Source: a virus
IMG/VR virus record: IMGVR_UViG_3300033141_002936
Coordinates: 1-49,113 of that record
Strand: one strand, 5' to 3'
Length of the DNA stretch: 49,113 nucleotides
The notes under the pieces: generated by a model
The model's input: the letters and a program-made list of their open reading frames with translations, nothing else
The model's database searches: none
What the model was told of the DNA's origin: nothing
In this document: one piece after another, positions 12,238 through 20,451 of the stretch
Numbering within the stretch: the first letter of the stretch is position 1
Layout: each line of letters starts with the position of its first letter
Made by a program: the position numbers and the translations under genes

Positions 12238-15114
12238 TTAAAACGGACATTCATCATCACTTGATTCTTTAAAATTAATACGTAGCCAATGTATAAATGC
12301 AGGAGTTTTTCTATCGTACGAACTCCCAACAGGTTTTACGGCACGTGCATTGTAAAGTAAACTCCTAAATGCTCTTCCTTTTTCTCTATCACCAAGAAAC
12401 GCAGCGTAATCGTTTAATCTAAACTTATCTAAATCAAGTAACTGCTCCGCTAATCGTTCATCTATAGTTTCACATAATCCAGCAATATACTCTTCATCTA
12501 AATTTTCGTCTTTGTACTTTCTGATAGAATACCATCTGTAACTCATTGATTTTTTTGAGTATATCATATCCAGAAAATCACAAACAAATTTTACATGCTC
12601 TGGTTTTACAATAACTTTTTCATGGTTTTCATCAGTAGAAAAAAACCTACAAGCACATGCTACAGAAAGTTTTGCGATTTTAATCCTCTGTTCAGTAGCC
12701 TGCACTAAAGGTATAGAACTATGGTATCTTTGACCCATTATAATAGCATTTTTAATTATTTTTTCTTCTGCTTCTTTTGTGATATATATATGTTGCGGTT
12801 CTCTACTCCAGCTCCAAAGGACGAGATTATTACATAACTCCGATGTATATATATGTTTACGTTTTTCGTTTGTCATACTATTGATTTTTCTTATATCACC
12901 CTCATCTATTCCACAAGTCATTGCCATATCGAATCTTGCAATATCCTCAGGCGATTTTATTAAATCGAATATAGATTCGACTCCTTGAGAATAAGACATT
13001 AATGCACGTTCGTTTCTTGGGTTCGTTACCCAAATCAATCTTGTTCTCGCAAACGTTCGTTCGGTCTGGATTTTTGTTATTTCTGCGATTCCCGAACTAC
13101 GTAGTCCAGACATTTGTTTTATATCGTTTATACTGATTCCACTTGCTTCATCGATAACAAGCAACCTCCTATCATTCAATGGTATTTTACCCCATTGTAA
13201 TTGCCACCGTTTTGATATTTGCTGTAACCCACCAACAAGTCCAGCAAACGATAAACTTTCACCTGTAATTTTTTCGCCAAGTTTATAATGGTTGATTATT
13301 CTTTCGATAGTTTTCGTTTTTCCTGTTCTTGTATCTCCAATGATTATTCCTTCCGTCCACCCTTTCATAATTCGTTCACCTTGAAAATCGAACGATAATA
13401 CCGAATGGTAAATCAAATCAATAAAGAAAAACAAATCATGTCTATCATAAATATTCACAACGTTATACTCGTAATCTGAATAAATCTCGTTTGCTTTTTC
13501 TTTTAATGATATATTTTTTGGCTGGAATGCTTCTAATTTTTTTGCTTCTTTTTTTGTAAGATTAAATTTTTCAATTTCTCCTTCTGCTAACCTCCATTCA
13601 CGAATAAGATGAGTTGCATATTGAGAGCGTGGGTCAGCAACAGTTCTACCTTTCATTACATAAACTTTATTAGTTTCTATTCCGTGCCCAATAGAATAAG
13701 CGTTCCTAACGACATACCGCACTTCTTTTGAGCTAAAATCTATTTCAGGAATCAACCGAATTTCTTCAAGATTGTATACATCAGTTAATTCCTCCGTATA
13801 CTTGTAGCATTTCGGCGGTAGTCCAGCTATCTCTGATAATATTTTTTTCTTAATGTTATCGTTTACACCTATTAGTTTCAGCATATCAGGATTATCAGAT
13901 TCAATATTAAAAACATAATTCCCGTTTTCTTGTTTGATTTTACAGTAAGCACAATTCTTGTCTCCTTTATTCATGAATTTGCAAGTATACCGAATAGTTT
14001 TTGGGACGAAATACGGTGTTAAATCTTTACCCGCAACCATAACTTTCAATTCTACACCAGAATCATAGAACCTTGAATGACTTGCTTCTGAAAGTATAGT
14101 TTGATTATATTCATCAATATCTTTTCTTTTGGTTCTCTGAATAGATTTAATTTCAAAAATATCTGAATTTTCTATCAATTGTTCAAAATCGTCTTTAGTA
14201 TAACCATGCCCGAAAATATAATCGGTAAAATCTGCACCAGATATTTCCGGTAATGGAATATTGACAATCTTAACAATCTCTGCAAACCCAATTAAATTTG
14301 AGGCAACTTTCGTTGCTCCTTCAATACCAGCTTTATCAGAATCGTAGCAAATATAAACTGTTTTACCTTTAAATTTTTCGTTCCAATTTATTTTCCATGT
14401 TCCAGCACCAGCAGTTGACGTAATAGCGTTGAACCCTACTTGATTCGCAAGTATACAATCTTTTTCACCCTCACAAATCAATATTTCGTTTCCTGCAAGG
14501 TTTTCTATTGGAAACAATCGAGCCTCACCGTATCCCGCTTTATAGGAAAGCATTTTTGAAAGTTTATCTTTTACTTTCGGCAAATATTTTCTTATATTAA
14601 CACATTTTCCTTTTTCATTAAATATAGGAATAGTGTATCGCTCACCATCAAATCCTATTTGATACTTATTAATTGTTTCAATCGTCCACCCACAAATTTT
14701 TTGAATAGACTCAAGTGCAAAATCGTTTTCTTTTAATGCGTTATGAAATTTACGAATAATTGCTTTATCTATAGATTTGGTTTGTTTTTCCCGGTATATA
14801 AAATTATCGATGTTAATTCCAACAATACGAGCAAGCTCTAATACTGAATCTTCTTTTGACATTTCTTTATATTTTTGTAGAAACTGAGAAGCGTTGCCCT
14901 TCTCTCCACACCCATGACAATACCAAACACCATTTTCAGTATTGACACTCATACTTGCATGTTTATCATCATGAAAGGGGCAAACGACATTGTATTCGTT
15001 TACCCCTACAGTAAGTTTTACAGGAAAAAAACAATTCCAAAAATATATCCAATCAGCTCGCCTATTAATCTCTTCCCATAATGCAGCCCACTTTACTTTT
15101 TCTTTTATTTTCAT
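12238..15114 (-). CDS. Primase fused to an MCM-like AAA+ helicase
   Basis: This 958-aa protein combines two activities. Residues 35-85 are a CHC2 zinc finger (NVVCPFHDDKHASMS, WYCHGCGEKGNASQF). Residues 195-300 are a TOPRIM catalytic domain (NEILICEGEKDCILANQVGF, VYICYDSDKAG). A short cysteine cluster (TCKFMNKGDKNCAYCK) sits in the linker. The AAA+ domain has Walker A GIIIGDTRTGKTKTIE, Walker B RLLVIDEASGIS, sensor-1 LIWVTNPRNER and EDIARFD, with LRSSGIAEITKI. These resemble MCM-type helicases, not DnaB or D5. The 5' end is 42 bp from the ssDNA-binding candidate. It probably unwinds and primes phage DNA. Confidence 0.85.
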   Translation of the reverse strand: MKIKEKVKWAALWEEINRRADWIYFWNCFFPVKLTVGVNEYNVVCPFHDDKHASMSVNTENGVWYCHGCGEKGNASQFLQKYKEMSKEDSVLELARIVGINIDNFIYREKQTKSIDKAIIRKFHNALKENDFALESIQKICGWTIETINKYQIGFDGERYTIPIFNEKGKCVNIRKYLPKVKDKLSKMLSYKAGYGEARLFPIENLAGNEILICEGEKDCILANQVGFNAITSTAGAGTWKINWNEKFKGKTVYICYDSDKAGIEGATKVASNLIGFAEIVKIVNIPLPEISGADFTDYIFGHGYTKDDFEQLIENSDIFEIKSIQRTKRKDIDEYNQTILSEASHSRFYDSGVELKVMVAGKDLTPYFVPKTIRYTCKFMNKGDKNCAYCKIKQENGNYVFNIESDNPDMLKLIGVNDNIKKKILSEIAGLPPKCYKYTEELTDVYNLEEIRLIPEIDFSSKEVRYVVRNAYSIGHGIETNKVYVMKGRTVADPRSQYATHLIREWRLAEGEIEKFNLTKKEAKKLEAFQPKNISLKEKANEIYSDYEYNVVNIYDRHDLFFFIDLIYHSVLSFDFQGERIMKGWTEGIIIGDTRTGKTKTIERIINHYKLGEKITGESLSFAGLVGGLQQISKRWQLQWGKIPLNDRRLLVIDEASGISINDIKQMSGLRSSGIAEITKIQTERTFARTRLIWVTNPRNERALMSYSQGVESIFDLIKSPEDIARFDMAMTCGIDEGDIRKINSMTNEKRKHIYTSELCNNLVLWSWSREPQHIYITKEAEEKIIKNAIIMGQRYHSSIPLVQATEQRIKIAKLSVACACRFFSTDENHEKVIVKPEHVKFVCDFLDMIYSKKSMSYRWYSIRKYKDENLDEEYIAGLCETIDERLAEQLLDLDKFRLNDYAAFLGDREKGRAFRSLLYNARAVKPVGSSYDRKTPAFIHWLRINFKESSDDECPF

Positions 15115-15156
15115 GTCATAGTTTATGTTTTATTAGTTTTAGATTTTCCGAAACAA

Positions 15157-16020
15157 TTAAAACGGTAATTTCTCATCATCATTAGAATTTGTTTTCTGAT
15201 TATTTTTAGAATCATTAACTTCAATATCTTGTTCTTCTGCCATATCAATATCAAACTTCTTAGTAGTTAGAAAATCATAAAACTTCTCTGCTCTTTTCTT
15301 ATCTTGCTCGTTTGTTTTCTTGACAGTATCACTAACTTGAATTTCAAACCACTTGTAATCATCTTTTTCACGTTTTATAGATTTTACTGTATATTCGTTT
15401 TCCCACATATCACCACTTTCTCCAAGAAAATAAGCAAAATTAAGAAAATCTCTTCCAGCAGGAGCTGATGTTTTTCCGAATGCTAATACTACAGGAAAGT
15501 TTTCCTCTTTTGTTATTCCGAGAAAACTAAAGTATTCTGTACATTTTGGCGGTTTTGACTCAGCATCTCTCGGAGCTTCAGGGTCTTGTCTATAATAGCT
15601 TTCAATTTGGTCATATCCAGTTTCTTCGTATACTTTTCTCCATTGAGCGTATGGGCAAGATTCACAATCCTCAGAATGCAATAATCCTATTTCAGGAAAT
15701 CTACCATTTCTTGAAGCACATTCAATTCCACCACCACTTTCTCGCGAAAAAAACAGAAACCTCGTTTTAAAAAATTTGAACGGCACAAATTTAAATTCTT
15801 TTCCGTACTTATGTTTTGTTACAGATGAAACAAATTCACCAGCTTGAATATTCGATTCATCATCCGTTACCCACGGCGACAAATATTGCATTAACAATAT
15901 TCTTGGAATCACTAAATCTTTTTTAATATTAACGTCCTCAAACCCTCTTCGGTTTGTTCTTGTTGTAATTGATGTTTCTGTTTTTACAAGTTTACTATTG
16001 GCTGATTTTTTATTACTCAT
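15157..16020 (-). CDS. Putative single-stranded DNA-binding or recombination protein
   Basis: The C-terminus ends in an acidic tip SNDDEKLPF, like the DDDIPF tail of SSB that recruits replication partners. The middle has a C-x2-C site (EDCESCPYAQW) and aromatic-rich strands (EFKFVPFKFFKTRFLFFSRE, KYFDFLTT-like). I did not recognise a specific phage family. The ATG at 16020 is chosen because GGAGG lies 7 nt upstream; a GTG two codons earlier is less likely. Its place between helicase and primase supports a role in replication. Confidence 0.6.
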   Translation of the reverse strand: MSNKKSANSKLVKTETSITTRTNRRGFEDVNIKKDLVIPRILLMQYLSPWVTDDESNIQAGEFVSSVTKHKYGKEFKFVPFKFFKTRFLFFSRESGGGIECASRNGRFPEIGLLHSEDCESCPYAQWRKVYEETGYDQIESYYRQDPEAPRDAESKPPKCTEYFSFLGITKEENFPVVLAFGKTSAPAGRDFLNFAYFLGESGDMWENEYTVKSIKREKDDYKWFEIQVSDTVKKTNEQDKKRAEKFYDFLTTKKFDIDMAEEQDIEVNDSKNNQKTNSNDDEKLPF

Positions 16021-16204
16021 TTTCACACCTCCGTTTTTGAATTATTATTTTTGATTTATTTTTATCGATATCTATTTCCATATCATTGATTTTAATCCAA
16101 CCATCTAAAACTGACCTATTCTTGACAACATTCATGAAAGCATGGTATATTAAATTATCTCTATAATCATTTCCCGTATTAACTTCTATTTTTATTTTTC
16201 TCAT
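16013..16204 (-). CDS. Hypothetical protein, 63 aa
   Basis: A small basic protein that starts MRKIKIEVNTGNDYRDNLIY after AGGAGGTCAATAAA and ends IIIQKRRCENE. It overlaps both neighbours. No domain is recognised; a two-strand plus helix layout is likely. Confidence 0.55.
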   Translation of the reverse strand: MRKIKIEVNTGNDYRDNLIYHAFMNVVKNRSVLDGWIKINDMEIDIDKNKSKIIIQKRRCENE

Positions 16205-16581
16205 TTTATTGACCTCCTTTTTCTGAGTTTTCTATCTTTATAGCTCATTACACCATCAGGAAGTGGTTCTCCAAGTTTTAAAGCTTCTTTGTATGCCGCC
16301 CTATTACATTGCAAAGACATAAAATGAGTATTTCCTGTATCTTTAATCCATTGAAAAAACAATTCTTTATCTTTTATATTAGTATATATATCCACCACCA
16401 TAGATAACGTTCCTTCATCTATCTTAACAGATGTTATTCCCTCATCATCCATTCTATTCAGAATAATTTTTTCAAATTCTTTTAGTTGATTGTTCAATTC
16501 TTTTATTTTGTTGTTTAATTTTTCTTTGGTCTCTAATATTTGAAAATATTCAGAGCCGAGCGATTTAATATTCTTTTCCAT
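16201..16581 (-). CDS. Coiled-coil replication-block protein, 126 aa
   Basis: Residues 12-45 form a coiled coil (ETKEKLNNKIKELNNQLKEF). The rest is a mixed domain with MDDEGITSVKIDEGTLSMVV and ELFFQWIKDTGNTHFMSLQC. This layout, a helix pair then a small alpha/beta domain, is common in phage replication-linked proteins such as Gam-like nuclease inhibitors, but I cannot tie it to one family. It lies between the SNF2-type helicase and the SSB-like gene, and its stop overlaps the next start. Confidence 0.5.
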   Translation of the reverse strand: MEKNIKSLGSEYFQILETKEKLNNKIKELNNQLKEFEKIILNRMDDEGITSVKIDEGTLSMVVDIYTNIKDKELFFQWIKDTGNTHFMSLQCNRAAYKEALKLGEPLPDGVMSYKDRKLRKRRSIK

Positions 16582-16604
16582 TTTTCTCTCCTATAGTTTA
16601 GTTT

Positions 16605-18272
16605 TTATATTTCATTTATAATTCTTTTCTTATTTTCAAGAATGAAATCATTTAATTTGCTTTTTCTCTTTAAAGCACTCATTATTACATGATTAATAGT
16701 ATTCTTATTCATATTCTTTGAAAGTAAATTTATATAAGTCATTTTCTTTTTTTGTCCATGTCTATCAATTCTTCCATTTGCTTGGACGTAACTTTCATAA
16801 CTGTAAGTCTGAGAATACCAAATACAATAATTCGCAGACGTCAACGTCAATCCATGTCCCGCCGTTCCAGGATGAGCAATCATTAACTTACAATTATTAT
16901 CATTCTGAAACCTATCAATATTTGATTCTCTTACCTTTTGTGGAGTTTTACCATACATAGTTACAGCACTATATTTTTTACTAAATTTTTCAAATATCAT
17001 TTGAATCGATTCAGCATACGTTGCCCAAATAATTACTTTATTTTTGTTGCTGATTATTTCCTCGAGTAACGTTTCAAGCTCTTGGATTTTACTTGGATTA
17101 TCTAATCGGTAAGATTTATCACCACTATAAACAAATCCATTAGTTATTTGATTTAATTTATTCAATTCATTCAATATAGTATTCAACGGAATTATTTCAT
17201 TTTCCAGAATAATCAACGCTTCTTCTTTTGCCTGTTTATATGCGTTAGATTCTTCTATAGAAAGTTCAACGTCTCTTTCAACGAATATCTTATCAGGCAA
17301 ATCAAAACAATCATCTTTTTTGAACGAAATAGAATATGCATCTATTTTGTTTTTGATTTCGTTCATAGCCTTTTTACTTTTAACTTTCCATTCATATCCA
17401 CCGTATCCAGAAGGATAAAAATATTTATCTTTAAACCGATAAAAATTATCTCCAAAAATTAGTTCATTCATGAATCTCATTTGTGGGAATATCTCAAGCA
17501 ATGAATTTGGCGTAGGTAATCCACTCATAATTGACCGATATTTGAAATTATTGTTCTTTAATATATTCTTTGTAACTTTAGCTTGAATGTTTTTTATTTT
17601 AGTGCTTTCATCAAGAATACACATATCAAATTTTTTTTCTCTAATCTCATCTATTACTCTCCAAGCACTGGCATAGTTAATAATATAAACTTTATAATTC
17701 GTATACTTAAGAATATATTTGTTTTTTTTAGAACCATAATCAAGGACACACCAAGAAATTCCAGTTGTAAACTTTTTAATATCATCAACCCATGCTTTAT
17801 ACATGATAGATTTTGGACAAACAATTAAAACTCTATCAATTAGATTTTTTTCAAATCGGTATTTTATAAGAGCTATTTGTACGGCTGTTTTTCCAGTACC
17901 AACTTCAGAGAAATCAGCAAAACTTCCTCTTGTTAGACCGAAAGCAAAACTTGTTTCTTGATGAGCGAACAAAGTTTTTTTTAGTCCAGGTATTAACTCT
18001 TTTTTGATTTTAATTTTATTAGTTTTTATTCGGTGAGCCAGTTTATCGATTCTTTGCATTTCGTTTTCAAACTCTATGAAAATCGAATAGTTTTCTATTG
18101 GAATATTTAATTGTTTGATTTTCTCTATATTATCTAACGTAGCTTTAGCAATCCATATTTTTGAATTTTTGTTCCATTTTAAATCAAGCCCAAGAGATTT
18201 AACAGCATTCCTTTCTTTATATTCAGATTTAATAAGAAATTCATTGTTTTCTCTATGAAACTTAATTTTCAT
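16605..18272 (-). CDS. SNF2-type superfamily 2 helicase
   Basis: The 555-aa protein has an N-terminal HARP-like region (residues 1-75). Its helicase core shows motif I FADFSEVGTGKTAVQIALIK, motif II MCILDESTKIKN, motif III SIMSGLPTPNS, and later motifs NKVIIWATYAESIQMIF and QANGRIDRHGQKKKM. These are the signatures of SNF2/SWI2-type DNA translocases as found in many phages (DEST in place of DEAH). The start at 18272 follows TGGAGAACAG. A promoter-like motif at 18303-18329 and terminators just upstream show that it begins a new transcription unit. Confidence 0.85.
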   Translation of the reverse strand: MKIKFHRENNEFLIKSEYKERNAVKSLGLDLKWNKNSKIWIAKATLDNIEKIKQLNIPIENYSIFIEFENEMQRIDKLAHRIKTNKIKIKKELIPGLKKTLFAHQETSFAFGLTRGSFADFSEVGTGKTAVQIALIKYRFEKNLIDRVLIVCPKSIMYKAWVDDIKKFTTGISWCVLDYGSKKNKYILKYTNYKVYIINYASAWRVIDEIREKKFDMCILDESTKIKNIQAKVTKNILKNNNFKYRSIMSGLPTPNSLLEIFPQMRFMNELIFGDNFYRFKDKYFYPSGYGGYEWKVKSKKAMNEIKNKIDAYSISFKKDDCFDLPDKIFVERDVELSIEESNAYKQAKEEALIILENEIIPLNTILNELNKLNQITNGFVYSGDKSYRLDNPSKIQELETLLEEIISNKNKVIIWATYAESIQMIFEKFSKKYSAVTMYGKTPQKVRESNIDRFQNDNNCKLMIAHPGTAGHGLTLTSANYCIWYSQTYSYESYVQANGRIDRHGQKKKMTYINLLSKNMNKNTINHVIMSALKRKSKLNDFILENKKRIINEI

Positions 18273-18302
18273 CTGTTCTCCATTCAAGAGTCGATTCTAT
18301 GA

Positions 18303-18329
18303 TATAATATAATTATATATTTTGAAAAA
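18303..18329 (-). promoter_or_regulatory. Promoter-like motif TTTTTCA-N10-TTATATTATA before the helicase
   Basis: Matches the motif at 807-833 at almost every base, including the ten-base spacer (AAATATATAA versus GAATATATAA). It is 30 bp upstream of the helicase start and directly after a terminator. Confidence 0.5.
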
Positions 18330-18344
18330 TAAAAAAAATCCAAT

Positions 18345-18382
18345 AAAAAAAGGGTTTCAGTTTTTCATAAAAGCTGAAACCC
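18345..18382 (-). terminator. Rho-independent terminator, second of a tandem pair
   Basis: GGGTTTCAG (minus strand, 18374-18382) pairs with CTGAAACCC (18352-18360) around a 13-nt loop and is followed by seven T (18345-18351). Confidence 0.85.
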
Positions 18383-18387
18383 ACTAT

Positions 18388-18435
18388 AAAAAAATTCCGC
18401 TCGTCACGGACACTTTGCCAGACCGACAGCGGAAT
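18388..18435 (-). terminator. Rho-independent terminator, first of a tandem pair
   Basis: ATTCCGCT (18428-18435) pairs with AGCGGAAT (18394-18401), followed by seven T (18388-18394). The 26-nt loop contains a partial GTCGG/CCGTGAC stem, so it is larger than a plain terminator. Two terminators in 90 bp isolate the zinc genes from the helicase unit. Confidence 0.8.
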
Positions 18436-18466
18436 TAGAGAAATTCAAAATTAAATAGAGATAAAA

Positions 18467-18733
18467 TTATCTCCATCTAACTTTGAATTTTCTTGGTTTT
18501 TCAAACCCGAAACGTTCAAGATATCGTTTCGGAGTGAAAACGATACCCTCACTGTGTTCACATTCCCATCCTGTCAATCCTTCATGCCGAGTTCTTGTGC
18601 ATTCAGGATTGACCGCAATAACAGTGTTCACATATCCACAAAACGGGCATTCTGCTTGGTATACAGTCAGATATTCATAGTGCCGAGTATCTGGCACTAC
18701 TGTTTTTTTAATTAATGGAAAATGCTTTTTCAT
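18467..18733 (-). CDS. Zinc-ribbon protein, 88 aa
   Basis: The protein has YQAECPFCGYVNTVIAVNPE and then CTRTRHEGLTGWECEHSEG, which could bind one or two zinc ions. The N- and C-terminal ends are basic (MKKHFPLIKKTVVPDTRHYE, ERFGFEKPRKFKVRWR), so it may bind nucleic acid. Its SD is a run of nine G, which is unusual. It is the second gene after promoter copy B and is followed by the tandem terminators. Confidence 0.6.
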   Translation of the reverse strand: MKKHFPLIKKTVVPDTRHYEYLTVYQAECPFCGYVNTVIAVNPECTRTRHEGLTGWECEHSEGIVFTPKRYLERFGFEKPRKFKVRWR

Positions 18734-18745
18734 TTTGCCCCCCCC

Positions 18746-18865
18746 CTAAAGATTATTCCTGAACTTTATTTTCAACTGAATCATCCTCAATGATTCAATT
18801 TCTTTTTGAATTTGAGATTTTTCAAGTCCAAAGAATTTCTTGATTGCTTTTTTAATTCTGTCCAT
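18746..18865 (-). CDS. Small basic amphipathic protein, 39 aa
   Basis: The protein starts MDRIKKAIKKFFGLEKSQIQ and ends KIKFRNNL. It would form an amphipathic cationic helix. The ATG follows AAAGGAGGACAAA, identical to the site before the gene at 10597 and fully complementary to the predicted small RNA. It is the first gene after promoter copy B. Function unknown. Confidence 0.6.
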   Translation of the reverse strand: MDRIKKAIKKFFGLEKSQIQKEIESLRMIQLKIKFRNNL

Positions 18866-18880
18866 TTTGTCCTCCTTTAA

Positions 18881-18951
18881 TTTCTATATATAAATTAAAG
18901 GAATATACACTAAAAGTCAAGCTTTTTTTAAAAAAATTTAATTTTTTTTGA
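18881..18951 (-). promoter_or_regulatory. Early promoter, duplicated copy B
   Basis: TTGACT (18915-18920) with a 17-bp spacer to TAATTT (18892-18897), preceded by an A/T tract. The 45 bases 18907-18951 are identical to 10639-10683. It lies between the end of csf3 and the two small genes, so these do not need csf transcription. Confidence 0.65.
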
Positions 18952-18999
18952 GTTAAATTTTTTCTGTTATATTTATATCTAAGTTTTTCAGGAAACCCA

Positions 19000-19665
19000 T
19001 CAATTGCAGTCGTATAACGCCTTAATTATTTTTTCTTGATTTTGAGGTAACCAATAGGGAACTTTCCATGCACCAAAAGTTTTTTCATAATGAGGAATAT
19101 GTTTAAATATTCTTTTTAAATCGGTCTCACTATAAAAACCAGGCAATGGACGGTAATAGACAAAACTATCATCATATTCTTTTTCAATCGTAAAACCACT
19201 AAACCACCCAAACCCTATTTTTATTTTTTTACCAATACCAATTAAATATTTGTCAACCATTTTTTTTACTTTCGTCGCATCACCAGAAAAATAAAACCAA
19301 ACATTTTTTGTCGATACAATGTTTATAGGAATATTATAAGATTTGAATTTCCCCGAACCTGTATGTATTCGTTTTTTCGTGTTTCCAAAATTAACTATAT
19401 AATCATATTTGTTTTCCCATCGTTTTTTCCATGTGTCTTGTCCTTCACAATTATTATCCAAAAACATATATGAAGCTAAATAATATCCATCTTCATGTTT
19501 ATCAATCGGAATATCAAAATTTATTATTTCTTTTCCAGTTGGAGTATGAAAATCAGTAACTAATCGTTGTTTTTGATATTCACAGTACATTACCATTGAA
19601 TCAAAAATAGGTTTATCTATAAACGATATAGGAGAAGTCATATTGAATGTTATTTTATATATCAT
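19000..19665 (-). CDS. csf3: Csf3-like (type IV Cas5-like RAMP) protein
   Basis: This 221-aa protein has the layout of Csf3, the Cas5-type subunit of type IV CRISPR complexes. It has an N-terminal ferredoxin-like strand (MIYKITFNMTSPISF) and a stretch YYFSGDA-like VWFYFSGDATKVKKMVD. A glycine-rich RAMP loop LIGIGKKIKIGFGWFSGFTI (about residues 145-165) and a C-terminal YRPLPGFY...VPYWLP follow, as in Csf3. The start at 19665 is chosen because GGAG lies at 19675-19678; a TTG five codons upstream would contain that SD. It is the last gene of the operon. No Cas6-like histidine site is seen. Confidence 0.7.
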   Translation of the reverse strand: MIYKITFNMTSPISFIDKPIFDSMVMYCEYQKQRLVTDFHTPTGKEIINFDIPIDKHEDGYYLASYMFLDNNCEGQDTWKKRWENKYDYIVNFGNTKKRIHTGSGKFKSYNIPINIVSTKNVWFYFSGDATKVKKMVDKYLIGIGKKIKIGFGWFSGFTIEKEYDDSFVYYRPLPGFYSETDLKRIFKHIPHYEKTFGAWKVPYWLPQNQEKIIKALYDCN

Positions 19666-19680
19666 TATTTTTTTCTCCAA

Positions 19681-20451
19681 TTATACATATTTTTTTATAA
19701 ACGGGTCTATTGTAACTAATTTGTTATATACTTCCCTATAGTGATATTTTAACCATTGAATATCACCACGACAAGAAAAATTTCCGGGAATTGTCCACGA
19801 TTTCCTAATAAGACGAGGGTCATTTATAAATTTTAGTTTCCAATATATATTGAATATTTCTATGTTGTTTGATAATAAATATGCAAAAACGTCATCACCC
19901 TTCCATTCTGCAATCGGAGTGCAAATCAATATTTTTTCTCTGTTGTTTTTATAAATTGTTCCTCTATATTTTCTATTCCATTCCCTCCCCTTGCTTTCTT
20001 CTGCTCTTAATCCAAGAAATACACCATCATTATTGTTTTTATTTTTATAGTTTGAAATTAAAGAATAGAAAAACTTATTAGAAAAATCTGTATTTCTGGA
20101 ATGCATATCTTCATCAAATTTATAATTTTGAATTTCATCCCACAAGGAAACAGATGGATTTATTATATCTAAATTCAAATTATACTTTTCTTTCAATCTA
20201 AATACATACTCAATTTCACCCGGATAATCAAGGTCATCTTTTTCTGTCATGATTTTTATATCAGGACAATTTTCAAGAATCAAAAATAACATAGCAGTTG
20301 AATCCTTACCAGCACTCCAAGAAATATATGGATTATTAACCTGTGACAAAAAAACATCTATAATTTCTTTTGATTTCTGGATTCTTTTTTTGTGAATATC
20401 TAAACTGGAATATTCCAAAAAATATTTTATCCATCCTTCTTTATTTAACAT
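19681..20451 (-). CDS. CysH/PAPS-reductase-like PP-loop protein inside the csf operon
   Basis: The 256-aa protein has the PP-loop ISWSAGKDSTAML near residue 45 (SGGKDS in CysH), GLRAEESKGREW near 150 and PIAEWKGDDVFAYLLSNN near 180. This is the core of PAPS reductase and DndC-like nucleotide alpha-hydrolases, which activate a substrate with ATP or a nucleotide. The C-terminal ECGLH motif of true sulfate-assimilation CysH is missing, so sulfate reduction is unlikely. A cysH-like gene is a hallmark of type IV-B CRISPR loci, with unknown function. Here it sits between csf2 and csf3 and overlaps csf2 by 11 nt. The ATG at 20451 has AAAAGAG upstream. Confidence 0.75.
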   Translation of the reverse strand: MLNKEGWIKYFLEYSSLDIHKKRIQKSKEIIDVFLSQVNNPYISWSAGKDSTAMLFLILENCPDIKIMTEKDDLDYPGEIEYVFRLKEKYNLNLDIINPSVSLWDEIQNYKFDEDMHSRNTDFSNKFFYSLISNYKNKNNNDGVFLGLRAEESKGREWNRKYRGTIYKNNREKILICTPIAEWKGDDVFAYLLSNNIEIFNIYWKLKFINDPRLIRKSWTIPGNFSCRGDIQWLKYHYREVYNKLVTIDPFIKKYV

